Both the position numbers and the translations under genes were made by a program. The notes below the pieces were generated by a model, which had not been told where the DNA came from, searched no databases, and saw nothing but the letters and a program-made list of their open reading frames with translations. A stretch of DNA of 5,332 nt from NCBI GenBank assembly GCA_034433615.1, contig DAOUAJ010000228.1, forward strand, positions 1 to 5,332. Direction: 5' to 3'. Shown here one piece after another: positions 1 to 5,332 of the stretch. Position 1 is the stretch's first letter. Every line of letters begins with the position of its first letter. The stretch is from DAOUAJ01 sp034433615 (GTDB lineage: Bacteria; Chloroflexota; Anaerolineae; DUEN01).

Positions 1-338
1 TCATGAACATCATGCTGGTCTCGGTCACGGAACGAACCAGGGAGATCGGGATTCGCAAAGCTGTAGGGGCCACCCGCGAAGACATTCTGGTGCAATTCCT
101 GATCGAAGCCGTGACCCTTACCACGGCAGGGGGATTGATAGGGGTATTGTTGGGATTGGGGGTGACCGCTCTCGTGTCGGATATTGATATAGGAGAATGG
201 ACGTTGAACCCGGTTGTGAGCCTCGATGCAGTCATGCTGGCTCTGAGTTTTTCCACAGTGGTGGGCATCGTCTTTGGTCTGTATCCGGCAAGGCGCGCCG
301 CTCGCCTTAATCCTATTGAAGCCCTGCGTTACGAGTAA
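1..338 (+). CDS. MacB/FtsX-family ABC transporter permease, C-terminal part (5' end outside window)
   Basis: The reading frame is open from the window edge, so this is the last ~111 residues of a longer protein (MacB-type permeases are usually about 400 residues, or about 650 when fused to the ATPase). The segment begins with the signature MNIMLVSVTERTREIGIRKA followed by VGAT, which in this family is the cytoplasmic stretch after the second transmembrane helix. Two more hydrophobic helices follow, around residues 33-57 and 75-94 of the visible part, and it ends with the typical YPARRAARLNPIEALRYE tail. Family knowledge: such permeases pair with an ATPase and often a periplasmic adaptor, to move lipoproteins, peptides or macrolides or to transmit force across the membrane. 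Which of these applies cannot be told here. The first two bases (tc) fit the third-codon end of an ATC, as in the usual GIMNIML. The stop overlaps the next start by one base (TAATG), suggesting a shared transcript. Confidence 0.93.
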   Translation, partial: MNIMLVSVTERTREIGIRKAVGATREDILVQFLIEAVTLTTAGGLIGVLLGLGVTALVSDIDIGEWTLNPVVSLDAVMLALSFSTVVGIVFGLYPARRAARLNPIEALRYE

Positions 339-3300
339 TGACACGACATTCCACCCGGCGACATCACGCTGTCTTGTTGCCCATCCTGCTGGGCGGTTTT
401 CTCCTCCGGCTATACCAGCTCGGTGCCCAAAGTCTCTGGTACGACGAAACGGTCAGCGCGTTCCTGGCAGCCAGGGCCCCGGCCGCCCTCATCGCCCACA
501 CCGCTCGCGATATTCATCCGCCGTTCTACTACCTTTTACTACATTTCTGGACCCGTCTGGTGGGCGACAGTGAATTCGCGCTGGCTTTTGCCTCCGTGAT
601 CTGGGGAATGCTCCTCATTGTGTTAACGTACCAGATCGCCCGTCGCCTGATAGACACCCCCACCGGCCTGTTGGCTGCCGCCCTAGTCGCCATCTCCCCG
701 TACAACATCTGGTATTCCCAGGAAGTGCGCATGTACACCATGGGCTCATTCCTGGGCCTGCTCACGTTGGATGGTCTGATTCGATTGTGGGGTGACCCTC
801 GTGCCAGCCTGTCCTGGTTGACAGGCCAGGGGGCACAGGGGCGCCAGGGTGCTGCTACTCCGTGGCTAATCTGGGTGCTGGCGGCCGTAGCCGGCCTGTA
901 CACCCTCTACTACTTTGCTTTCCTCCTCGTTGCCGAGAACGCGTTCGCGATCGGTTACTGGTGGTGGCGGCGACGGCAAGAAGGTCGGGTAGTTGATCGC
1001 CTGTTGTGGCGCTGGCTAGGCGTTCAGGTTGCGACCATCTTGCTGTACCTCCCCTGGCTTCCCGTTGCCTATCGCCAGGCGACAGACCCGCCCGTGCCCC
1101 CCTGGCGGTCGTTCACTGGCATCTGGGACGTGTTACGGGACTCCTGGTCCGCGTTAGTGCTGGGGCAATCAGTGAAGCCGGAGCAGGTGTGGCCTCTGCT
1201 GGTGATCGCAGTAGCGATCTACCTGTTGGCGTTATGGCCTGCCCCGGCCCCAACGGCAGCCGGACGCTCCCTGAAAACGAACCTCATTCGCTTGCTGTTG
1301 GCTGGCTACACCTTCGCGCCGTTGGCTATCATCTTTCTGATCTCTTACATCGTGCCGTTGTATCACGTCCGTTATGTGTTCCTTTATGGAGCCACGTTTT
1401 ATATTGTGCTGGCGTGGGGTGTACGTAGGCTGTGGGGATTCGCTCGCCCGGCCTGGCGCGCCGTGCTGGTGGGAGTCATCGTCGTCGCCTACAGCGTTGC
1501 TGCCGGTTTCTCCCTTTTCCAGTTTTGGACCAATCCCCTGTACGCCGCCGACGACTATCGTGCAGGGGTGCGCTACATCGCCCGTCATTTAGGGCCGGAT
1601 GATGCAGTGTTGATCAACGCCGGCTACGTCTACACCGCCTTTCGCTACTACTACCGCGGCCCCATCGCCTGGCAGGGCCGGCTCACGGACTACCCAGAGG
1701 AAGGCGTGTCCGGCAACCAGGGGGCAGTCATCGTCCAGACTGGCACGGTAGATGGGCCGCCCAATCTGGGGTGGGGTCACCCAGAGGCCGACTTCTACGC
1801 CATGCCCTGGGGAGATACCAGGGCGGCGCTGGAGCGACTGTTCCGTCATCATCCTCGTGTCTGGATGTTGCGCGCCTACGATACAGTCAGCGACCCTGAA
1901 GGGCGTATCCGTGCCTGGCTGAATGAGCATGGCCTGCTCTTTGACGATCAGTTGCTGACGGGCGAGACGAATGCCCGGGTGCAGGGGTGGCGCAATCACA
2001 AGCAGGCGTGGCTCATTGGCCGCTCTCCGCAATACCCGGTCGGGGTCTACTTCGGCCAGAATGTGTTGCAGCTCCAGGGTTACAACCTCCCATCTACGGA
2101 GGTAGCCGCCGGCCAGGATTTGCTGGTGGTGTTGCACTGGCAGCGATGGGCTAAACCCGGCACTTCAGAAGGTCAAATAGACTACAGCGTCTCCGTGGGA
2201 TTGTTCGACGTGCTAGGCCACCGCTGGGCCCAGCTTGACGAGAAGCCGGGCGCGCCCCTGTACCCTACCAGCGCCTGGGCGCTCGCCGAAGTGATGGAGC
2301 AGCCGGTGCGGTTGCCCGTGCCGCTGGGCGTGCCCCCTGGCGATTACTTCCTGGATGTGACGGTGTACGATGCTGCCAGCGCAGCCGTCCTCGCCGTGAC
2401 CGACCCTATCTGGGGGGTTGAGGGAACCCGTGCACGGCTGGGGCAGGTGACGGTGACGCGCCCGGACGCCTGGCCTGAGGCAGCCTGGCCCGAGCTGCTC
2501 CATCGCGCCGCGGCCGGCTTCGGCAAACAGGTACGGCTCGTCCGTTACGAGATGCCCGTAGGTGAGTTTCGTCCAGGACAGAGCGTGAACACCCGCCTGC
2601 TATGGCAGGCTACCCAAACGTCCACCGAGGATAACCAGATCGTGCTCGCTCTGCTGGACAAAGGAGGGCAACCGGTGGTGACGAGCGTGCAACCTCCGGC
2701 GGGTGGCCTCTATCCGATGCCTGAGTGGCTGCCTGGCGAGGTGGTGTTGGACGCGCCGACACTGCTTATCCCCGGTCGCGTGCCGGCCGGACGCTACCGC
2801 CTGGCTGTGGCGGTCCAGGCACCAGACGGGCGATTGCTACGTTGGAGGAGTGGCCTCTTCCGGCGAGGCGAATACTACGTGCTGGGCGAGCTCTCCCTGG
2901 TCGCCCGCGAGGTCAACTTCAGCATACCGCCCATAACCCACCGCGTGGACGCCCGCCTGGGCGAGACGATCAGACTGTTGGGATTTGATCTGGATCGCAC
3001 CCAGGCGCGCCCTGGCGAGACATTAACGCTGACGCTGTACTGGCAGGCGTTGGGTGAGATGGCCGAAAGTTTCAAGGTATTCAACCATCTGGTCGGGTCA
3101 GACGGCCAGTTGCGCGGGCAACAGGATGGTTACCCGGCCGGTGGCACACAACCTACATCCGGCTGGGTGCCCAATGAGGTCATCGTGGACCGTTACACCC
3201 TGCGCGTGGCCGATGATGCTCCCGCAGGCACGTATCGCCTGCTGACAGGCATGTATCGAGAGCGGGATCTCACCCGGCTGCCCACGTTCGATGCCGGCGG

Positions 3301-3352
3301 CCAGCCCACCGGCGACACCGTCCCTCTGGCTGAGGTCGTGATCACACCGTAA
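338..3352 (+). CDS. GT39-like (GT-C fold) membrane glycosyltransferase with three-repeat C-terminal tail
   Basis: A 1004-residue integral membrane protein, probably transferring a sugar from a polyprenyl-phosphate donor to an envelope acceptor on the outer side of the membrane. Seen in the sequence: a first helix at residues ~11-28, then LWYDETVSA (34-42) with the Asp-Glu pair that in GT39/ArnT-like enzymes is catalytic, and DIHPPFYYLLLHFW (58-71), a typical motif of this group. Further hydrophobic helices lie near 79-125, 132-150, 175-200, 228-245, 283-300, 318-342, 345-365 and 374-395. Residues ~400-560 are soluble and resemble the usual end of the family (DDYRAGVRYIA; RVWMLRAYD). Residues ~571-1003 add three beta-rich repeats, about twice the ordinary length. 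A small GQGAQGRQG loop (163-171) interrupts the membrane part. The start overlaps the upstream stop (TAATG), with no strong Shine-Dalgarno sequence, so translation is probably coupled. Acceptor, donor and pathway are unknown. The family call is firm; the specific activity is inferred. Confidence 0.88.
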   Translation: MTRHSTRRHHAVLLPILLGGFLLRLYQLGAQSLWYDETVSAFLAARAPAALIAHTARDIHPPFYYLLLHFWTRLVGDSEFALAFASVIWGMLLIVLTYQIARRLIDTPTGLLAAALVAISPYNIWYSQEVRMYTMGSFLGLLTLDGLIRLWGDPRASLSWLTGQGAQGRQGAATPWLIWVLAAVAGLYTLYYFAFLLVAENAFAIGYWWWRRRQEGRVVDRLLWRWLGVQVATILLYLPWLPVAYRQATDPPVPPWRSFTGIWDVLRDSWSALVLGQSVKPEQVWPLLVIAVAIYLLALWPAPAPTAAGRSLKTNLIRLLLAGYTFAPLAIIFLISYIVPLYHVRYVFLYGATFYIVLAWGVRRLWGFARPAWRAVLVGVIVVAYSVAAGFSLFQFWTNPLYAADDYRAGVRYIARHLGPDDAVLINAGYVYTAFRYYYRGPIAWQGRLTDYPEEGVSGNQGAVIVQTGTVDGPPNLGWGHPEADFYAMPWGDTRAALERLFRHHPRVWMLRAYDTVSDPEGRIRAWLNEHGLLFDDQLLTGETNARVQGWRNHKQAWLIGRSPQYPVGVYFGQNVLQLQGYNLPSTEVAAGQDLLVVLHWQRWAKPGTSEGQIDYSVSVGLFDVLGHRWAQLDEKPGAPLYPTSAWALAEVMEQPVRLPVPLGVPPGDYFLDVTVYDAASAAVLAVTDPIWGVEGTRARLGQVTVTRPDAWPEAAWPELLHRAAAGFGKQVRLVRYEMPVGEFRPGQSVNTRLLWQATQTSTEDNQIVLALLDKGGQPVVTSVQPPAGGLYPMPEWLPGEVVLDAPTLLIPGRVPAGRYRLAVAVQAPDGRLLRWRSGLFRRGEYYVLGELSLVAREVNFSIPPITHRVDARLGETIRLLGFDLDRTQARPGETLTLTLYWQALGEMAESFKVFNHLVGSDGQLRGQQDGYPAGGTQPTSGWVPNEVIVDRYTLRVADDAPAGTYRLLTGMYRERDLTRLPTFDAGGQPTGDTVPLAEVVITP
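2048..3346 (+). repeat. three tandem diverged beta-sandwich-like domains within the glycosyltransferase
   Basis: Protein-level repeats, not DNA repeats. They occupy about residues 571-706, 731-858 and 866-1003. Each copy follows the same order. First comes a strand (LQGYNLP, VRLVRYEMP, LLGFDLD), then a G-Q/E turn leading into an L-x-W-Q strand (LLVVLHWQRW, NTRLLWQATQ, LTLYWQALG). Next is a strand carrying an aspartate-glycine turn (FDVLGH, LDKGGQ, VGSDGQ), and then a proline-rich loop into W-x-x-x-E-V (AWALAEV, EWLPGEV, GWVPNEV). A final P-x-G-x-Y hairpin closes it (VPPGDYFLDV, VPAGRYRLAV, APAGTYRLLT). The pattern suggests Ig-like or carbohydrate-binding beta-sandwiches outside the membrane. 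Binding function is inference. Confidence 0.75.
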
Positions 3353-3378
3353 GAAGTGTTCCGTGGCCCGCGATGCGT

Positions 3379-3407
3379 GCCTGCCCTGGACGACGTGCAG
3401 GCCAGGG
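3379..3407. repeat. two overlapping, mutually exclusive short hairpins
   Basis: GCCTGC (3379-3384) pairs perfectly with GCAGGC (3397-3402). CCCTGG (3384-3389) pairs perfectly with CCAGGG (3402-3407). The two stems share bases 3384 and 3402 and use adjacent arms, so only one can form fully at a time. They lie 27 bases after the glycosyltransferase stop. They may be part of a 3' processing or termination structure or may be chance in GC-rich DNA. No T-run follows. Confidence 0.4.
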
Positions 3408-3453
3408 AAACATGACTTGGGGCCCGGATGGGCTATGCGTGATGTCATGTTTC
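3407..3453. repeat. 10-bp inverted repeat with inner stem, intergenic hairpin
   Basis: GAAACATGAC (3407-3416) is an exact reverse complement of GTCATGTTTC (3444-3453). The 27 bases between contain a second stem, GCCC (3422-3425) and GGGC (3430-3433), closed by a GGAT tetraloop. Together they give a long interrupted hairpin halfway between the glycosyltransferase stop and the phosphatase start. A competing pair CGTGA (3438-3442) / TCACG (3452-3456) overlaps its right arm. No run of T follows on either strand, so a standard intrinsic terminator is not supported. A bidirectional or factor-assisted terminator, an operator or an RNA leader structure are all possible. Confidence 0.5.
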
Positions 3454-3490
3454 ACGTCTTATCTATCAACGATCAGGATAACTCATCAAG

Positions 3491-4045
3491 ATGGCTCAAA
3501 CTGTGTATCTGATTCGCCACGCCGCGCCCCAACTGGGGACCGGCATCCGCTATGACGTACCGCCAGGGCCGCCCCTCTCGCCGGAGGGTCAGATGGAGGC
3601 CCAGCAGGCGGCGGCGTTCCTGGCAGACAAGGGAATCTCTCACTTGCTCTGTTCACCGCTGGCGCGCGCCCAGGACACCGCCGGGATCATCGGCCAGGCG
3701 CTGCAAATCCCGCCGATGGTGGACGAACGTCTGGCCGAGCACCGGTCTGACGAGTCTTTCGAGGCAGTGATTGCTCGCCTGCAGGCTTTTTGGGAAGAAC
3801 ATGCCTCCAGCGAGGGCACGTTGGCCCTTGTCACCCACGGCTCGCCCATTCGCGCGCTGCTCACCGTACTGGGGGACGGTAATCTGGATTTGAGCGGATA
3901 CCAGTTCGCCGACAATAACGTCGTACCTACGGCCGGCATCTGGCGGGCCGAGCGTCACTCCACCGGCTGGGCGCTCGATTTGGTCTTCACGCCAGCGGTG
4001 GCAAAGGCTACGCCCTCAGTCCACCTTGTGTCAACCCCTCAATGA
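3491..4045 (+). CDS. histidine phosphatase family protein (phosphoglycerate mutase superfamily)
   Basis: A 184-residue cytoplasmic protein of the two-histidine phosphatase superfamily, which removes or transfers phosphate through a phospho-histidine. The residues expected for catalysis are visible: R9-H10 in YLIRHA (H10 is the nucleophile), R59 in CSPLARAQDTA, the acid E83 in RLAEHRS, and the second histidine H116 in LVTHGSPIRAL. The motif is RHA rather than the commoner RHG, a frequent variant. The family includes cofactor-independent-looking mutases, CobC-like and SixA-like phosphatases and many uncharacterised enzymes, and nothing here identifies the substrate. The start is preceded by a weak AGGA at 3475-3478, 12 bases upstream. 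The final ~12 codons overlap the convergent permease gene by 38 bases, and the C-terminal tail after LDLVFTP looks non-conserved, so it may have grown by stop-codon loss. It is separated from the upstream gene by 138 bases and may be independently transcribed. Confidence 0.87.
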   Translation: MAQTVYLIRHAAPQLGTGIRYDVPPGPPLSPEGQMEAQQAAAFLADKGISHLLCSPLARAQDTAGIIGQALQIPPMVDERLAEHRSDESFEAVIARLQAFWEEHASSEGTLALVTHGSPIRALLTVLGDGNLDLSGYQFADNNVVPTAGIWRAERHSTGWALDLVFTPAVAKATPSVHLVSTPQ

Positions 4046-4859
4046 ACTGGCGCTGTAAGAGCAGAAACAGAACAATGACAGGCAGAACCATCATCATAGC
4101 TGCCGCGCTCGTCAGCCCCCACTCACGCCCGTAGCGGGAAACAAAAGCGTAGAGGCTAGTGGAGATTGGCTTCACCTCCTCGCGGTGCAGGAATGTGACC
4201 GCGAACAGAAATTCGTTCCAGGCTCCCAGGCCGGTGACCAGTGCCACGGTGAGGAACCCCGGCCAGGTGATGGGCGCGATCACGTGCCGCAACACCTGCC
4301 ACTCCGATGCTCCATCCACACGCGCTGCGTCCTCGAAGTCCTGCGGGATCGCCACCATGTAAGAGCGTAGCAAGAACGTAGCAAAGGGGGACATGATGGC
4401 CCAGTAAATGATGATCACCCCAAGCAGGTTGTCGGTGAGACCCAGCTTGGTCCACAGGAAGAAGAGCGGCACCATGAAAAGTTGGGCCGGCATGCTCGTC
4501 CCCACAAGAAAATAGAGAGTGAGAGCATTGGCGCCAGGCACGTTGAGCCTAGCCAGCGCATAGGCAGCCAGCCCGGCGATGACCAACACCCCGCCGATCG
4601 TGCCAAAGGTCAGGATCGCACTGTTGCGCATGGTGATCGAGAAATGACCATCGCGCCAGGCGTCGGGATAGTTCTGCCAGCGGATGCCGCTGACCGGTGG
4701 TCCCAACGGGTTCCGCCCCACTTCTGTATCCTTCTTGAGCGAGTTAAAGACCAAAGTGGAAAGGGGCAGCAGCGAGAAAAGCACAAGCGCCGTCAAGATC
4801 GCATAATTTGGCACCAGAGACGTAGTGCGTCGCGAACGTCCACGGGAAATAGCAATCAT
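4008..4859 (-). CDS. carbohydrate ABC transporter permease, MalG/UgpE type
   Basis: A 283-residue inner-membrane subunit of a CUT1-type sugar importer. It would normally form a heterodimer with a MalF-type permease and work with a binding protein and an ATPase. Six hydrophobic helices lie near residues 17-36, 80-103, 113-134, 144-165, 200-220 and 250-269. The ATPase-contacting EAA loop is plain at 176-196 (EDAARVDGAS, then a conserved proline). NPLGPP and NYPDAW near 50-68 and the RQFIEGLTQGG ending at ~270-280 are family hallmarks, and length is normal. I chose the ATG at 4857-4859, which overlaps the upstream stop as ATGA. A GTG three codons earlier (4868) would give 286 residues but sits only 2 bases after GGAGG. 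The gene itself looks intact, but its upstream partner is truncated and no binding-protein or ATPase gene is in the window. It may therefore be non-functional in practice or depend on a partner elsewhere. The substrate cannot be told. Confidence 0.92.
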   Translation of the reverse strand: MIAISRGRSRRTTSLVPNYAILTALVLFSLLPLSTLVFNSLKKDTEVGRNPLGPPVSGIRWQNYPDAWRDGHFSITMRNSAILTFGTIGGVLVIAGLAAYALARLNVPGANALTLYFLVGTSMPAQLFMVPLFFLWTKLGLTDNLLGVIIIYWAIMSPFATFLLRSYMVAIPQDFEDAARVDGASEWQVLRHVIAPITWPGFLTVALVTGLGAWNEFLFAVTFLHREEVKPISTSLYAFVSRYGREWGLTSAAAMMMVLPVIVLFLLLQRQFIEGLTQGGLRA

Positions 4860-5083
4860 ACCTGCCACCCCCTCCGCCGCAGAAAGATGAAACCCAGCAC
4901 GACTAAGGCGGCAATGAAGCTCATGCTCACCCCAATGGCCGCCGCATACCCCACCTCAAAACGGAAGAAAGCAGAGTTGAAGACTTCTGTGGCCAGTACC
5001 TCGGAGGCGTGAGCGGGCCCCCCTTGTGTGAGCAGGTAGATGTAGTCGAACACCAGAAAAGACCATTGGATCTGTGCGAAATC
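4856..5083 (-). pseudogene. MalF/UgpA-type sugar ABC permease, 5'-truncated remnant
   Basis: About 75 residues match the extreme C-terminus of a MalF/UgpA-type permease, normally ~290-320 residues. They contain the diagnostic FDYIYLLTQGGPAHASEV (reading on from IQWSFLV), then FRFEVGYAAAIGVSMSF, the last transmembrane helix and a basic RRR end. The EAA loop and the first four or five helices are missing. Reading upstream in the same frame, the family-like sequence fades around 5075-5090 into KDF and then unrelated residues rich in Cys, Trp and His, and a stop is met at 5144-5146. There is no ATG in frame between that stop and the conserved part, and the only GTG (5051-5053) lacks a Shine-Dalgarno sequence and would begin in mid-motif. 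The stop overlaps the downstream permease start as ATGA, showing the original operon order. A deletion, an insertion or transfer of the dehydrogenase region, or a chimeric contig join would all give this picture. Confidence 0.82.
4868..4875 (-). promoter_or_regulatory. ribosome binding site for the MalG-type permease
   Basis: On the minus strand GGAGGGGG lies inside the last codons of the truncated upstream permease. It is 8 bases (11 from the GGAGG core) before the ATG at 4859 but only 2 bases from core to the GTG at 4868, which favours the ATG start. Confidence 0.5.
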
Positions 5084-5084
5084 C

Positions 5085-5112
5085 TTGCACCAGAGGCAAA
5101 CCGGGGTATAAT
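5085..5112 (+). promoter_or_regulatory. sigma-70-type promoter for the mtlD-like gene
   Basis: A perfect TATAAT lies at 5107-5112. TTGCAC at 5085-5090 sits 16 bases upstream and matches the first three bases of TTGACA. Transcription would start near 5119, giving a leader of about 80 bases before the dehydrogenase start at 5199. The -35 element lies at or just beyond the point where the truncated permease loses family similarity. The -10 is a strong match in otherwise GC-rich DNA; activity is inferred. Confidence 0.6.
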
Positions 5113-5132
5113 GAGTCAGAATCCATGCCCTG

Positions 5133-5149
5133 ACCTGGTGCTTTCAGGT
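5133..5149 (+). repeat. small inverted repeat in the mtlD-like leader
   Basis: ACCTG (5133-5137) pairs with CAGGT (5145-5149) across a 7-base loop, and CAGGT is repeated directly at 5151-5155. A shifted pairing CCTGA (5129-5133) / TCAGG (5144-5148) is also possible. It could be an operator half-site cluster or a leader hairpin. It is short enough to be chance. Confidence 0.3.
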
Positions 5150-5161
5150 GCAGGTTGCTGT

Positions 5162-5176
5162 CCGGCTGTCAGCCGG
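5162..5176. promoter_or_regulatory. 15-base palindrome in the mtlD-like leader (candidate operator)
   Basis: CCGGCTGTCAGCCGG is perfectly symmetric about the central T at 5169. As DNA it looks like a dimer-binding operator. As RNA it could form CCGGCT/AGCCGG with a 3-base loop. It lies about 43 bases after the predicted transcription start and 22 bases before the start codon, where a bound repressor or a hairpin could affect expression. No regulator gene is visible in the window. Confidence 0.4.
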
Positions 5177-5198
5177 CTCTCCGATCGCGAAGGGGAAT

Positions 5199-5332
5199 AT
5201 GAGCGAACGAACGGACAAGCAGGCCCTCATCTTCGGCGCCGGCAACGTCGGCCGGGGGTTCCTGGGGCACTTGTTGCACCAGTCAGGCTACATGCTGACG
5301 TTTGTGGATATTGACGAGCGGGTATTACAGGC
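5199..5332 (+). CDS. mtlD: mannitol-1-phosphate 5-dehydrogenase-like protein, N-terminal part (3' end outside window)
   Basis: Forty-four codons plus two bases are visible before the window ends, with no stop. The start is followed by the dinucleotide-binding fold of the mannitol dehydrogenase family: IFGAGNVGRGFLGHLL (residues 11-26) contains GxGxxG at 13-18. TFVDID (34-39) then places D37 at the end of the second strand, where it usually selects NAD over NADP. The GAGN(I/V)GRGF form is characteristic of MtlD, which interconverts mannitol 1-phosphate and fructose 6-phosphate in the cytoplasm. Related uronate or altronate oxidoreductases share the fold and cannot be excluded from 44 residues. 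The start ATG (5199-5201) is preceded by GAAGGGGA (5189-5196), an acceptable though close Shine-Dalgarno sequence, and by a perfect -10 box further up. It faces away from the sugar permease remnant. A link between polyol uptake and this enzyme is plausible but inferred. Confidence 0.8.
   Translation, partial: MSERTDKQALIFGAGNVGRGFLGHLLHQSGYMLTFVDIDERVLQ

Noticed and set aside
1589..2137. 182-codon open frame on the minus strand inside the glycosyltransferase
   Set aside because: Antisense to a well-supported coding region; composition is rich in Arg, His, Pro and Gln with no family motif, as expected of a shadow in GC-rich DNA.
3098..3448. 116-codon minus-strand open frame over the glycosyltransferase end and intergenic region
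   Set aside because: No motif, mostly antisense to the conserved third repeat, and no promoter or ribosome binding site.
3444..3465. Intrinsic terminator after the glycosyltransferase
   Set aside because: The hairpin is followed by cacgtcttat rather than a T-run, so the usual criterion fails; it is kept only as an inverted repeat.
4482..5012. 176-codon open frame on the plus strand across both permeases
   Set aside because: Antisense to clear permease sequence; the product is polar, lacks motifs and has no convincing ribosome binding site.
5105..5125. Minus-strand promoter driving the truncated permease
   Set aside because: The AT-rich patch reads best as TATAAT on the plus strand; no matching -35 is seen on the minus strand and there is no start codon downstream.
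5085..5282. 9-base direct repeat TTGCACCAG at 5085-5093 and 5274-5282, considered as a target duplication or recombination site
   Set aside because: Repeats of this length are expected many times by chance in 5 kb; the second copy lies inside conserved dehydrogenase coding sequence and there are no inverted ends between them.
5009..5314. 101-codon open frame on the plus strand spanning the breakpoint and the dehydrogenase start
   Set aside because: It is out of frame with the strongly family-like GAGNVGRG reading and has no recognisable motif.

Overview
This 5.3 kb window looks like chromosomal DNA from a GC-rich (roughly 60% by eye) free-living bacterium. The best guess is a member of the Chloroflexota. 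This rests on three things: the architecture of the large glycosyltransferase (GT39-like membrane part plus a long tail of beta-rich repeats), the MalF/MalG-type carbohydrate ABC permeases, and the general codon and GC style. The lineage is inferred, not proven. No rRNA, tRNA, CRISPR array, insertion sequence or phage gene was found.

Left part (1-3352, rightward): the window opens inside the last third of a MacB/FtsX-type ABC transporter permease. Its stop codon overlaps by one base (TAATG) the start of a 1004-residue multi-pass membrane glycosyltransferase of the GT-C/GT39 kind. That protein carries about 450 residues of C-terminal sequence, in which I see three tandem, diverged copies of one beta-sandwich-like domain.

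Middle (3353-4045): a 138-base intergenic stretch is crowded with inverted repeats, some mutually exclusive. It is followed by a rightward 184-residue histidine phosphatase (phosphoglycerate-mutase superfamily). The end of this gene runs 38 bases into the oppositely oriented end of the next gene.

Right part (4008-5083, leftward): an apparently intact MalG-type sugar ABC permease is coupled by an ATGA overlap to the 3' end of a MalF/UgpA-type partner permease. The partner is cut off. Family-like sequence stops near 5075-5090, there is no usable start codon, and the rest of the gene is absent. Immediately beyond the break, facing right, is a perfect TATAAT box, a leader of about 80 bases with a 15-base palindrome, and the first 44 codons of a mannitol-1-phosphate 5-dehydrogenase-like gene that runs off the window.

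How it fits together: the left pair is probably co-transcribed envelope machinery (an exporter-type ABC permease and a lipid-linked sugar transferase), though the functional link is not evident. The right part is sugar or polyol uptake next to polyol-phosphate metabolism, with a rearrangement (or assembly) breakpoint between them. I found no clear new multi-gene system. The points most worth a second look are the permease breakpoint, the three-repeat tail of the glycosyltransferase, and the structured intergenic region.
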